Assembly: GCF_030252325.1 (NCBI RefSeq)
Contig: NZ_CP126981.1
Coordinates: forward strand, 2,418,001 to 2,482,000
Source of the DNA: Candidatus Mycobacterium wuenschmannii
GTDB taxonomy: Bacteria; Actinomycetota; Actinomycetes; Mycobacteriales; Mycobacteriaceae
Reading direction: 5' to 3'
Length of the DNA stretch: 64,000 nucleotides
Part shown: positions 54,805-64,000 of the stretch, in pieces
Numbering within the stretch: position 1 is the first letter of the stretch
Layout of the letters: the number at the start of each line of letters is the position of its first letter
Notes under the pieces: generated by a model
What the model saw: only the letters and a program-made list of their open reading frames with translations
Told to the model about the DNA's origin: nothing
Databases searched by the model: none
Program-made: the position numbers and the translations under genes

Positions 54805-56043
54805 TTACAGCTCGGCGTCCAGCAGCGTGACGTAGTCGTCGATGTCACCAACGGCCGACTCCGCGGCGTGCACGCTGACGGTCACGGTGTCGCCGATGCC
54901 CCAGACGCCGTGGACGAGTCCCATCGCCGGCGACAGCCCCGGATACACAGCGGTCAGTAACACCGGCGCGTCGCCGAAATGCAGATCGGCCAGGCCACGG
55001 AAGATGCTGGAGATGACGGTGTTTCCCGCCACCAGCGACGGCTGGTCGTTGGGGTCGAAAAGACTTATTCCCCAACGCAACAGCGGCGCAGGCGTCGCGG
55101 CGAACGCTCGGTCCGCCGCCCGGAATGCCGGGTGCTCCGCGCGGCGGCGGGCATTGGTCAGATCTGCGGCGATCCGCTGCAAGCGATCGGCGCGGTCGAG
55201 CTGTGGGTACAGCCCGACGGTCACGTTGGCGAAATGGTTGTTGGACCGGGGCACGCCGGGTTTGGCCATCGTCACCTCGGCGACAGCGTCCTCGGCCTCG
55301 TCGCCCAAGTGCGCTGTGAGCGCCCCGGTGACGGCGGCCAGCGTCGCGACGGTGGCAGTGGGTCCGTGCAGTTCAGTGCGGTTTCGCACCAGCGTGCGTG
55401 CGGAGCGTCGTCCCGTCGGAAAAGCGTTGGTGGACAATGCCGGTCGAGGTCCGATAGCGGGTGGCAGCAGCCCGAATTGGGTGTCGCTGACCAGTTTACG
55501 ATGGGCGCGGGCGGCCTCGATCGCGCGCAATGGCAGGAAGCCCGGCCGCTCCACCGCCACCGGGGCGACTGGGTCCGGTCGGCCGAATAGCCAGGCGGCC
55601 AACGCAATTGCCCGCGGGCCGTCGGATAGCGTGTGCGCGAATTGCATGACCGCGACCGTGCCGGGGCCGGTGCTGCCCGGAATGCCATGCACCGGGGTGT
55701 AAACGTGCATGCGCCACGGCGCCGTACAGACATCGAGGGGGTCATCGCCCAGCTTGGCCACCGCATCGATGCAGCTCTGCCACCGAGTGTCGGCCAGGTC
55801 GTGTCGCGCGATCCAGTCTCGCTCGACGGTGGTCGGCACCCACCGCGGATAAGTCAAGGGCGACCCGTCTTCCACGCGGACCGCCAGAGCGCGGCAGTCG
55901 TTTGCTCTGGCCAGGATCTCGTCGACGGTGCGCTCGAAATCGGTTGGCACACCGTCGAATGCGTAGAGCATGATCTCGTCGGTGGGGACCTTGGCCGACA
56001 TCCAGTAGAACTGCGCGTCGATCGCAGTCATCCGGTTCGACAT
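54805..56043 (-). CDS. WES/DGAT-like acyltransferase or condensation-fold protein (Rv1125-like)
   Basis: 412 aa. MTAIDAQFYWMSAKVP at the start and AHTLSDGPRAIALAAW (variant of HHxxxDG) resemble the wax-ester synthase/condensation-type acyltransferase fold. The second half has NNHFANVTVGLYP, like the conserved C-terminal block of that superfamily. It lacks the exact double His, so activity is uncertain. The stop lies 4 bp from the stop of the convergent Rv1126c-like gene. Position agrees with Rv1125. Confidence 0.7.
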   Translation of the reverse strand: MSNRMTAIDAQFYWMSAKVPTDEIMLYAFDGVPTDFERTVDEILARANDCRALAVRVEDGSPLTYPRWVPTTVERDWIARHDLADTRWQSCIDAVAKLGDDPLDVCTAPWRMHVYTPVHGIPGSTGPGTVAVMQFAHTLSDGPRAIALAAWLFGRPDPVAPVAVERPGFLPLRAIEAARAHRKLVSDTQFGLLPPAIGPRPALSTNAFPTGRRSARTLVRNRTELHGPTATVATLAAVTGALTAHLGDEAEDAVAEVTMAKPGVPRSNNHFANVTVGLYPQLDRADRLQRIAADLTNARRRAEHPAFRAADRAFAATPAPLLRWGISLFDPNDQPSLVAGNTVISSIFRGLADLHFGDAPVLLTAVYPGLSPAMGLVHGVWGIGDTVTVSVHAAESAVGDIDDYVTLLDAEL

Positions 56044-56134
56044 CTCAGCATCCTAGGTATCCACAGTCGCGGCTTTATCCAGAGGCAGGCTTCAGCCGGG
56101 TGCCTTTGTCGGAGGGTGTCGTTATAATTCGAAC

Positions 56135-57496
56135 ATGCGTTCGAGTAGTCGTGAGGAGGTTGTCGGGGTGCTCGACGCCCTGGAGGCCGGCTACAAAGCC
56201 GCCCTCGACCTGAGCTTCGATGCACTCACCACCCCGGAGCGCCTCGCGGTGCTGGAACGCTTCGAGACGTTTCGGCGGATGCAGCCCGCGATCGAACACG
56301 CACTGCTCACCGAGTTGGCCCGGGTGGAGCCGGCGGTGTTGGGCGGGAAGTTGCCGGCGGTGTTGGCGGATCGGTTGCGGATCACCCGTTCCGAGGCGTC
56401 GCGGCGCGTACACGAAGCCGAGGATCTGGGCGAGCGGCGGGCGCTGAACGGGGAGGCGTTGTCGCCGGTATTGGAGGCCACCGCCGCCGCGCAGCGCCAC
56501 GGGCACGTGGGTGCCGGTCATGTCGCGGTGATCCGCTCGTTCTGGCAGCGGATCCCCGACTTCGTCGACATCGAGACCCGCGGCATCGCCGAGGCCCGGT
56601 TGGCTGGACTGAGCCTGCAGCACCGGCCCGACGAACTGGCCAAGCTCGCCGACAAGTTGATGGACTGTCTCAACCCTGACGGCGACTTCTCCGACGTCGA
56701 CCGCGCCAAACGGCGCGGCGTCACGATCGGTAAGCAAGACATCGACGGTATGAGCAAGGTGACCGGCTACCTGACGCCCGAGGCGCGGGCGACATGGGAC
56801 GCTGTCTTCGCCAAGCTCGCCGCCCCCGGCATGTGCAACCCCGACGACCACGAACCCTGCATCAGCGGCACACCCTCAGAAGCCCAGATCCAAGGCGACA
56901 CCCGCAGCCTGGCGCAGCGCACCCACGACGCGCTCCTGGCCGCCGGCCGAGCACTGCTGGCCTCCGGCGATCTGGGTCAGCACAACGGCCTGCCCGCCAG
57001 CATCATCGTCACCACCACCCTGCAGGAGTTGGAACGAGGCGCCGGCCGCGGCCTCACCAGCGGCGGCACCCTGCTACCCATGTCGGATGTGATCCGGCTC
57101 GGCTCCCACGCCCACCACTACCTGGCGATCTTCCACAACGGCAAAGCCCTGGCGCTGTATCACACCAAACGCCTGGCCACCCCGGCCCAACGCCTCGTCC
57201 TCCACGCCCGAGATCGCGGCTGCACCTTCCCCGGCTGCCCTACGCCCGCCGACCGGTGCGAGGTCCACCACGACGACCCCTACCGAAACAACCCCGTCAC
57301 CGACGTCAACACCCTCACCCTCGCCTGCCACCCCAACCATGAGATGACCGAAAAAGGCTGGAAGACCCGCAAAAACCACCGGTACGAAACCGAATGGATC
57401 CCACCACCCCACCTCGACCACGGCCAACCCCGCACCAACACCTACCACCACCCCGAAAAACAGCTACGGGACAGCGACGACGACGAGGCACCCTAG
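56135..57496 (+). CDS. DUF222 / HNH endonuclease protein of the 13E12 repeat family
   Basis: 453 aa. DUF222 domain roughly residues 5-270; the C-terminal HNH domain is visible in [21 protein letters not shown] and [15 protein letters not shown], with His and Cys for metal binding. Orthologue in position and size of Rv1128c (451 aa). TATAAT at 56123-56128 lies 6 nt before the ATG, so the transcript should be leaderless. These proteins are repeated in mycobacterial genomes and linked to REP13E12 elements; function is unknown and may be nuclease. Confidence 0.87.
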   Translation: MRSSSREEVVGVLDALEAGYKAALDLSFDALTTPERLAVLERFETFRRMQPAIEHALLTELARVEPAVLGGKLPAVLADRLRITRSEASRRVHEAEDLGERRALNGEALSPVLEATAAAQRHGHVGAGHVAVIRSFWQRIPDFVDIETRGIAEARLAGLSLQHRPDELAKLADKLMDCLNPDGDFSDVDRAKRRGVTIGKQDIDGMSKVTGYLTPEARATWDAVFAKLAAPGMCNPDDHEPCISGTPSEAQIQGDTRSLAQRTHDALLAAGRALLASGDLGQHNGLPASIIVTTTLQELERGAGRGLTSGGTLLPMSDVIRLGSHAHHYLAIFHNGKALALYHTKRLATPAQRLVLHARDRGCTFPGCPTPADRCEVHHDDPYRNNPVTDVNTLTLACHPNHEMTEKGWKTRKNHRYETEWIPPPHLDHGQPRTNTYHHPEKQLRDSDDDEAP

Positions 57497-57846
57497 CTGT
57501 GCGCGTCGGGGCAGTAGACGCTGATGGCGTCGAGCAGAAACGGTCGCACCTGCGCGCCGGCCAGACCCTGGTTGACCAACTTGCCGGAAAGCTGCAGCAG
57601 GGCGGTGCTGAATGGACTGGGCAGCGCCCCGAGGCGAAGAGTGAAAATGTTTGAGCGAGAGAGCTTGTCGTCGTCGCAGCGCTCGTGCGCCAGGGCGATC
57701 AACTCCTCGGGTGGGCCCGCGGTGATCCCGTCGCGAGCCAGCAGCGCGAGAAACTGGTCGTCCTGCGGGTCGGCATGTGCGACCGCCCCCGCCGTCACGA
57801 CCGCCGCGCCAGCGGCTGCCAGCCAGGCGAAAAAGTTGCCAACCAT
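57493..57846 (-). CDS. Secreted DUF732 protein
   Basis: 117 aa. The signal peptide (residues 1-25, ending AHA) is followed by [16 protein letters not shown], the DUF732 opening, and two Cys in HERCDDD and VYCPD for one disulfide. Small, secreted, mycobacterial; function unknown. Its 3' end overlaps the DUF222 gene by 4 bp on the opposite strand. ATG at 57844-57846. Confidence 0.82.
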   Translation of the reverse strand: MVGNFFAWLAAAGAAVVTAGAVAHADPQDDQFLALLARDGITAGPPEELIALAHERCDDDKLSRSNIFTLRLGALPSPFSTALLQLSGKLVNQGLAGAQVRPFLLDAISVYCPDAHS

Positions 57847-57892
57847 GGCTCAGCCTGACATCGATCGCCGCAATCCGCGACTTCAGCGACCG

Positions 57893-58789
57893 CTATGCGG
57901 AGCCGATGAAGCTCAGCACCAGATCGGCAACCTTGTCCGGCTCGTCGAGTTGCAGGAAGTGCCCGGCGCTGTCGACGACGGTCACGTCGCTGTCGTCGGG
58001 CAAGGCGTTGGGAATCCAGCGCGTGAAAGCCGCTGTCATGCAACCGTCGTCACGGCCGTGCAGGTACAGGCTCGGCAGCTTGGGCCGCGCCGTCCAATGC
58101 CGATGCAGGTCGCGGTACTGGGTCGGCGGACGGGTGTTGCGGATCGTCGCCCGGTACGGGCCGAGCGCGGCACGCCAGCTCTCGGGCGTGCCGATCGCGG
58201 CGTCGACGTGGCGCAGGTCGGTCTTGGCGTCGTAGCCGGGCGACCAGGTTTTCCAGAGTCGCGGCAGCACCCAGGACGCGGAACGCTCTGGCAGCCAGGG
58301 CAATTGGAAATACATGATGTACCAGCTGCGCAACAGTTGCGGCGGAATCTGAGCCAGCAGCCGACCGGTGTCGGACACCTTGCCCCGAAACGCCGCAGCC
58401 GGCGGCACCGACATGATCACCGCCTTGTCGAAAGGACTGTCGGGAATCGCCGCCAGACCATTGGCGGCCATCGCCCCCCAGTCGTGGCCGATGATGACGT
58501 CGCGGTCGGTGCCACCGATGGCGGCGCGCACCTGCAGCGCATCGTCCATCAGCGCCCCGATGTGATAGCTGCCGTCAGACGGTATCGACGACGGCGCATA
58601 CCCGCGCATGAACGGCGCCACCACCCGCCAGCCCGCCTCGGCCAGTCGCGGCGCAACCTTGCGCCAGCCATAAGCGGTGTCAGGAAAACCGTGCAGACAC
58701 AACGCAATCGGCGCGCTGGGCGGTCCCCACGTCAGAGCCTTCAGCTCGACGGCGGGCGCTTTGACGTCGATCCAACGGTGTTTGGTCAT
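57893..58789 (-). CDS. ephC: Alpha/beta-hydrolase, epoxide hydrolase-like (EphC)
   Basis: 298 aa from ATG at 58787-58789 with GAAGGA upstream; a GTG 3 bp further is an alternative. HGFP (33-36) forms the oxyanion hole, Asp103 in GHDWGA is the nucleophile of epoxide hydrolases, and AGHFLQLDEP carries the catalytic His (about 274). It matches Rv1124 (ephC) in position. It probably opens epoxides of lipids or sterols. Confidence 0.85.
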   Translation of the reverse strand: MTKHRWIDVKAPAVELKALTWGPPSAPIALCLHGFPDTAYGWRKVAPRLAEAGWRVVAPFMRGYAPSSIPSDGSYHIGALMDDALQVRAAIGGTDRDVIIGHDWGAMAANGLAAIPDSPFDKAVIMSVPPAAAFRGKVSDTGRLLAQIPPQLLRSWYIMYFQLPWLPERSASWVLPRLWKTWSPGYDAKTDLRHVDAAIGTPESWRAALGPYRATIRNTRPPTQYRDLHRHWTARPKLPSLYLHGRDDGCMTAAFTRWIPNALPDDSDVTVVDSAGHFLQLDEPDKVADLVLSFIGSA

Positions 58790-58868
58790 CACCTGAATCC
58801 TTCACGTAGGCGATCAGTCAGCCGTTGACCGCGGGCACAGTGCCCAACGTACGTGGTCGCGCAAGATG

Positions 58869-59345
58869 TCAGACCGAAGCAGCCGCTTTCTCCAGATCGG
58901 CAACCACGATCTTGTGCATCCCGTACATCGCCTGGGTGGCCGCGGTGGCGCGAGCCGGATCCGGGTCGCTGAGCAGGTCATACAGCCGCTGCGGAACGAC
59001 CTGCCAGCTCAGGCCGAACTTGTCCTTGCACCAGCCGCACTGCGATTCCTGGCCACCGTCAGCGGTCAGTCGGTCCCAGTAGAAATCGACCTCGTCCTGG
59101 TCCTTGCAGTTGATCGTGAACGACACCGCTTCGTTGAACTGGAAGTGCGGCCCGCCATTGATTCCGATAAACCGTTGACCGTCCAGAACGAAGCTGCCGG
59201 ACAGCACCGATCCTGGCTCGCCTGGCCCCGCATCAGTGGTCCGGTGCAGGCCGTCGAGGCTCGAGTTGGGAAAGATCGAGGCGTAGAACGTCGCCGCCTC
59301 TTCGAGGTTGTTGTCGAACCACAGCGTCGGCGTGATCGGGGGCAT
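58869..59345 (-). CDS. VOC family protein (PhnB / 3-demethylubiquinone-type glyoxalase fold)
   Basis: 158 aa. ITPTLWFDNNLEEAATFYAS is the family's first beta-strand block, and QSQCGWCKDKFGLSWQVVP the second-half signature of the PhnB-like group. AGGAGA six bases before the ATG. Members often bind metal or small aromatics; the specific role is unknown. Divergent from the BpoB-like gene. Confidence 0.83.
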   Translation of the reverse strand: MPPITPTLWFDNNLEEAATFYASIFPNSSLDGLHRTTDAGPGEPGSVLSGSFVLDGQRFIGINGGPHFQFNEAVSFTINCKDQDEVDFYWDRLTADGGQESQCGWCKDKFGLSWQVVPQRLYDLLSDPDPARATAATQAMYGMHKIVVADLEKAAASV

Positions 59346-59449
59346 GCGCTCTCCTGGAAGTCGTTGCGAGTGTCTGGATAGGTAGACCCCGGCGAATTCC
59401 AAAACTCATCTGAGTAACGTCAAAGTGCGATCGACCGAGAGGACTGCCC

Positions 59450-60316
59450 GTGACCGCAGTGCGCAACACCCCCAAGACCGTCGAATTCTCCGGGGTTCAG
59501 GGGCTCACCCTGGTCGCAGACGAGTGGGGCCGCGGCACTGAGGAGGCCGCCGGCCGGCCGTCGATCCTCATGCTGCACGGCGGCGGGCAGAACCGGCACT
59601 CCTGGAAGAACACCGGCCAGATCCTTGCCGACCACGGCTTCCACGTCGTCGCGCTGGACAGCCGCGGCCACGGCGACAGCGACCGCTCCCCCAACGCCGA
59701 CTACGACATCGAGACGCTGACCGCCGACGTCATGCACGTCCTCGACGTGATCGCCCGACCGGTGATCCTGATCGGCGCCAGCATGGGTGGGTTGACCGGA
59801 ATCCTGGTCGCCGATCGGGCCGGCCCCGAGCGGGTCACCCGGCTGATCCTCGTCGACGTCGTGCCGCGCTTCGAGAAGAACGGCAGCGCCCGCATCCGCG
59901 ACTTCATGTTCAGCGGGCTGCACGGGTTCGCCACCCTCGACGAGGCCGCGGACGCCGTCGCCGCCTACCTGCCGCACCGGACGCGGCCGCGCAGCCCGGA
60001 GGGCCTCAAGAAGAACCTTCGGTTACGCGACGGCCGCTGGTACTGGCATTGGGACCCGGCGTTCATGACGAAGCCGGGCGACGACCCCGAATTGCGCACC
60101 GAGAACTTCGAGCGCGCCGCGGCCGACCTGACGATCCCGGTGCTGTTGATCCGCGGCAAGCTCAGCGACGTCGTCAGCCCTGAGGGAGTCGAGCACTTCC
60201 TGGAAACGGTTCCGAACGCGGAGTTCGTCGAGTTGTCCGGCGCCGGGCACACCGCCGCCGGCGACGACAACGATGCGTTCAGTGACGTCGTGGTGACGTT
60301 CGCGACGCGGCCCTAG
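59450..60316 (+). CDS. bpoB: Alpha/beta-hydrolase, BpoB-like
   Basis: 288 aa. HGGGQNRHSW is the oxyanion loop, Ser111 in IGASMGG the nucleophile, and GAGHTAAGDD carries the His (about 274). In M. tuberculosis Rv1123c, at this position, was annotated as a non-haem peroxidase (BpoB), but the fold is a serine hydrolase. GTG at 59450 has GAGAGGA upstream. Its stop directly abuts that of gnd2. Confidence 0.85.
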   Translation: MTAVRNTPKTVEFSGVQGLTLVADEWGRGTEEAAGRPSILMLHGGGQNRHSWKNTGQILADHGFHVVALDSRGHGDSDRSPNADYDIETLTADVMHVLDVIARPVILIGASMGGLTGILVADRAGPERVTRLILVDVVPRFEKNGSARIRDFMFSGLHGFATLDEAADAVAAYLPHRTRPRSPEGLKKNLRLRDGRWYWHWDPAFMTKPGDDPELRTENFERAAADLTIPVLLIRGKLSDVVSPEGVEHFLETVPNAEFVELSGAGHTAAGDDNDAFSDVVVTFATRP

Positions 60317-61345
<1,029 letters not shown>

Positions 61346-61362
61346 CTCGCTCGTTCTCCTTG

Positions 61363-62760
61363 TTAGTGGTGACTGGCTAGCCACGGCTGTTGCCAGCCGC
61401 GATGTCCTCGTAGCAAATCGCGGGCCGCGTCCGGGCCCCACGAGCCGGGTTCGTAGAGGTGCAGCTCGCCGGGGTTGTCCAGCAACGGCTGCACGATGCG
61501 CCAGGTCTCCTCGATGCCGTCCTCGCGCGCGAACAGTTGGCGGTCACCCGTGAGCGCCCCGTGCAGCAACCGCTCGTAGGGCAGCAGCGGCTCCCCCAGG
61601 TCGGCCATGAATGACGAGTCCAGATGCAGGTCGCGCCAGCGGTCACCGTCGAGGGCGGTCAACTGCAGCCGCAGCCCCGGGTCGGGGTCGATGCGCAGGA
61701 CGATCTGGTTGGACTGGGCCTGCCGGCGGCCACCCAGAAACGCCAGCGACGGGACGCGGTGGGTGAACAGCCGCACCTCGGTGACCCGCTCGGTCAGCGC
61801 CTTACCGGCGCGCAGGAAGATCGGCACGCCAGCCCAGCGCCAGTTGTCGATCCCCAGCCGGAGCGCGACGAACGTCTCGGTCTCCGAATCCTTGGCCACG
61901 CCCGCGATGTCGCGGTAGCCGCGGTACTGACCGCGCACCGCGCGCTCTGGATCGACAGCCGGGATGGCACGGAGGACGTCGGCCTTCTTGTCGTTGAGGT
62001 CATCCGCGCTCGGCCCGACGGGCGGCTCCATCGCGACGCCGGCGAGCACCTGAAGCAGGTGGTTCTGCACGACGTCGCGCAACGTGCCGACGCTGTCGTA
62101 GAAACTGCCGCGATCCTCGACGCCGAAGTCCTCGGCCATGGTGATCTGGATTTCGGAGATGCTGGTGCGGTTCCATATCTCGGCCAGCGCCAGGTTGCCG
62201 AACCGCAGGTATTCCAGCTCGACGACCGGTTCCTTGCCGAGGAAGTGGTCTACTCGGAAGATCTGTTCCTCGTCGAGCACCGCGCGCAACCGGGAGTTCA
62301 GCTCACCCGCCGACTTGAGGTCGTGCCCGAACGGCTTCTCTACCGCGACGCGGGACTTCCCCAGTAGCCCCGCCTGGGCCAGGTTCTCCACGATCGGCGC
62401 GAACAGCGACGGCGGCATCTCCAGGTAGAACGTGCAGCGGCGGCCGGGACCGATCTGCTCGGCCAGCGCGCTGTAGAGCTTCGAGTCGGTGACGTCGCCG
62501 TGCAGGTAGGACAGCCGCTTGGCGAACCGGTCGAAGACGTCGCGCTCGATCGTCTCGCCGGCACCCTCGATCGCCGCGCGGGCCCGGGTGATCAACTCGT
62601 CGACGCCGATGTCGTCGCTGGCGACGCCGAGAATCGGGCACTCCAGCAAGCCGCGGCGCTCCAGACGGTAGAGCGCCTGGAAGGTCATCTTGCGAGCCAG
62701 ATCGCCGGTGATTCCGAAAACCACCAGCAGATCTGAGGCTCCTGCGCCGGGTTCGGCCAA
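61363..62760 (-). CDS. zwf1: Glucose-6-phosphate 1-dehydrogenase
   Basis: 465 aa (Rv1121 is 466 aa) from TTG at 62758-62760, chosen for GGAGG six bases upstream and for family length; frames further upstream add about 75 residues of unlikely sequence. FGITGDLARK (15-24) is the nucleotide motif and RVDHFLGKEPV the active-site Lys/His region. First step of the pentose phosphate pathway, operon with gnd2. Confidence 0.93.
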   Translation of the reverse strand: MAEPGAGASDLLVVFGITGDLARKMTFQALYRLERRGLLECPILGVASDDIGVDELITRARAAIEGAGETIERDVFDRFAKRLSYLHGDVTDSKLYSALAEQIGPGRRCTFYLEMPPSLFAPIVENLAQAGLLGKSRVAVEKPFGHDLKSAGELNSRLRAVLDEEQIFRVDHFLGKEPVVELEYLRFGNLALAEIWNRTSISEIQITMAEDFGVEDRGSFYDSVGTLRDVVQNHLLQVLAGVAMEPPVGPSADDLNDKKADVLRAIPAVDPERAVRGQYRGYRDIAGVAKDSETETFVALRLGIDNWRWAGVPIFLRAGKALTERVTEVRLFTHRVPSLAFLGGRRQAQSNQIVLRIDPDPGLRLQLTALDGDRWRDLHLDSSFMADLGEPLLPYERLLHGALTGDRQLFAREDGIEETWRIVQPLLDNPGELHLYEPGSWGPDAARDLLRGHRGWQQPWLASHH

Positions 62761-63021
62761 TCGGGACCTCCACGAGTTATTCGACTCGGCTCCCGCCGTG
62801 GCCAGGTACAACCCTAAACACTGCGGATCGGCGCGACAACCGGAGATCATGCTGCGTAGCCGCTGGCAGTCACCGTCAAACCCGCTGGTAGAAGAATTCG
62901 CGGAAGGTACACGCTCAGTTGACCTTTCGCGCACCTGCCGGTTGAGCGCGCCGACGACACTCTCTGGCCAATTCGGCGGGGCCGCCACGAAAGTCGCCGC
63001 GGATCAGGAAAGATCCATGAC

Positions 63022-63810
63022 ATGCCCGACCACATCATGGTGTACGCGTTGGCCGCCGTGACGCTCATCGAGGCCGTGGCGATCGGCGTGCTGTGGCGGC
63101 TGTGGTCGCGAAGCAAGGCAATCGTCGAGGAGCTGCAGCGGCAACCCGATCTGTTGAGCTTCGGTTCCAAGGCGGTCAAGACCGTGTGGGAGACCGCGAA
63201 CCTGGTGCGCAAGGAGGGGTTCGGCGCCGCGGTGCGCAGTTCGATCGAAGACCTGGCCGACTGGGCCGAAGTCGAACGTCCCGACCTGGCGCGGGTGACC
63301 CACGACGGCAAGTTCGCGATCCTGTTCTCCGACATCGAGGAGTCCACCGCGCTCAACGAACGCGTCGGCGACCGGGCCTGGGTGCGACTCATCGGCGAGC
63401 ACGACAAGCAGGTCCGCAAGCTGGTCAAGGCGCACGCTGGGCACGTGGTGAAGAGCCAGGGCGACGGCTTCATGATCGCTTTCGGCCGCGCCGAGGAGGC
63501 GGTGCGCTGCGGCATCGACATGCAGGATGCGCTGCACCGTGACGCACACCGTAAGCGCCGCAACGGAATTCGGGTTCGGATCGGCGTTCACGTCGGACGG
63601 TCGGTGCGCCGCGGTGACGACCTGTTCGGCCGAAACGTCGCGATGGCGGCGCGGGTGGCCGCAGAGGCTTGCGGCGGTGAGGTTTTGGTGAGCTCGACGG
63701 TGCGCGACGCGCTCGGCGACTGCGACGATCTCGAGTTCGACGGTGGCCGTGAGGCCGAACTGAAAGGCTTCGCCGGCACCCACCGGCTGTATGCCGTCGC
63801 CGCGGCCTGA
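63022..63810 (+). CDS. Membrane-anchored class III adenylate cyclase (Rv1120c-like)
   Basis: 262 aa. One N-terminal helix (about 5-27), a linker, then the cyclase homology domain from about residue 95. Metal-binding Asp104 in LFSDIEEST and Asp148 in SQGDGF, adenine-selecting Lys144 and Asp200, and transition-state Asn205 and Arg211 in [11 protein letters not shown] are all present, so it should be active once dimeric. The M. tuberculosis orthologue Rv1120c is shorter as I recall (164 aa) and possibly damaged. Divergent from zwf1. Confidence 0.87.
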   Translation: MPDHIMVYALAAVTLIEAVAIGVLWRLWSRSKAIVEELQRQPDLLSFGSKAVKTVWETANLVRKEGFGAAVRSSIEDLADWAEVERPDLARVTHDGKFAILFSDIEESTALNERVGDRAWVRLIGEHDKQVRKLVKAHAGHVVKSQGDGFMIAFGRAEEAVRCGIDMQDALHRDAHRKRRNGIRVRIGVHVGRSVRRGDDLFGRNVAMAARVAAEACGGEVLVSSTVRDALGDCDDLEFDGGREAELKGFAGTHRLYAVAAA

Positions 63811-63861
63811 AGCGTCTAGTTGTACTCGGCGGACACGTTGGTGACGGTTGTTGATTGAGAG

Positions 63862-63919
63862 GAGGACCTCCGGGCTTAGTGGAGATATCTGACGTCTTCA
63901 CGACCACACGGAGGTCCTC
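63862..63919. promoter_or_regulatory. Inverted repeat masking the transposase ribosome site
   Basis: GAGGACCTCCG (63862-63872) pairs with CGGAGGTCCTC (63909-63919), 11 bp exact. The right arm includes GGAGG directly before the GTG at 63920. In a transcript that begins upstream the site would be hidden in a stem. Confidence 0.6.
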
Positions 63920-64000
63920 GTGTCCCACGCTAATGCCCGTTTGACCGTTCACGGCCGCGCTTTGCTCGTCGATCGAATCATCGGTGGTCGACGACCGGTT
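63920..64000 (+). mobile_element. IS481-family transposase, first 27 codons only
   Basis: GTG at 63920 opens VSHANARLTVHGRALLVDRI, the typical N-terminus of actinobacterial IS481 transposases (before the helix-turn-helix). The rest is beyond the window. The element's left end should lie in 63811-63919, but I could not define the terminal inverted repeat. It sits 109 bp after the cyclase stop codon, so no gene is visibly broken. Confidence 0.82.

Noticed and set aside
54842..55702. A 286-codon plus-strand frame
   Set aside because: Antisense to the WES/DGAT-like gene, with Ser/Ala/Arg-rich composition and no start signal.

Overview
The window is high-GC actinobacterial DNA from a mycobacterium. 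The evidence is MmpL transporters, a PPE protein, a 13E12-type DUF222/HNH gene, GjpA-like porins, a PrpR/RamB regulator, many 4-bp ATGA/GTGA gene overlaps, leaderless starts and TANNNT -10 boxes. Gene order at both ends matches M. tuberculosis Rv1146-Rv1133c (left) and Rv1131-Rv1120c (right) as I recall it, read in inverted orientation. prpB is present, and thiolase and enoyl-CoA hydratase genes that I recall as remnants in M. tuberculosis are intact here. Both points suggest a less reduced, environmental or fast-growing species. I saw no rRNA, tRNA or CRISPR array.

Left block (1-14 kb): a partial MmpL13-type transporter with a palindromic operator, a possible 43-aa leaderless microprotein, an SDR and Mcr pair, a crotonase preceded by three repeats, a CPBP protease, a nucleotide-sugar-epimerase-like protein, a type III polyketide synthase, a crotonase-thiolase pair, and metE behind a cobalamin riboswitch.

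Middle block I (14-22 kb): a GjpA-like porin, a DUF3556 membrane protein divergent from a small membrane protein plus DCC-family thiol oxidoreductase (with a KstR-like box between them), and a tightly overlapping four-gene operon (DapB-like dehydrogenase, SDR, TetR regulator, DUF1295 membrane protein).

Middle block II (21.5-41.8 kb) is the most interesting part. It is a self-contained copper/isonitrile-lipopeptide (chalkophore) island. It holds a second GjpA-like porin, a SigC-like ECF sigma factor, a CtpB copper ATPase, a CopD/CtaG-type copper membrane protein, a zinc-finger transmembrane anti-sigma candidate with a histidine-rich loop, a stand-alone HMA metal-binding protein that looks like the stump of CtpA, and a methyltransferase. 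It then has the biosynthetic operon PPE1 - Fe/2OG isonitrile synthase - FcoT/ScoD-like protein - FadD10 - ACP - single-module NRPS with reductase - MmpL transporter. Five promoters in this island share one signature, GGAAC(T/A), exactly 16 nt, CGACT(A/T). They lie upstream of the porin, ctpB, the anti-sigma gene, the HMA gene and the PPE1-NRPS operon. I saw this signature nowhere else in the window, so it probably defines a local SigC-type regulon that would couple ligand synthesis, export, re-entry and copper delivery.

Right block (41.8-64 kb): a second cobalamin riboswitch, closely similar to the metE leader, precedes a non-canonical MTHFR-like gene. Then come pyruvate carboxylase and the methylcitrate genes prpC-prpB-prpD, divergent from prpR. 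Next are a DoxX protein, a dinucleotide-binding reductase with an apparent AUC start, a short PpdK with its partner, a WES/DGAT-like protein, a 13E12-type gene, a DUF732 secreted protein, EphC-like and BpoB-like hydrolases, a VOC protein, the zwf1-gnd2 pentose-phosphate operon and a membrane-anchored class III adenylate cyclase. The 5' end of an IS481-family element is cut by the window edge.
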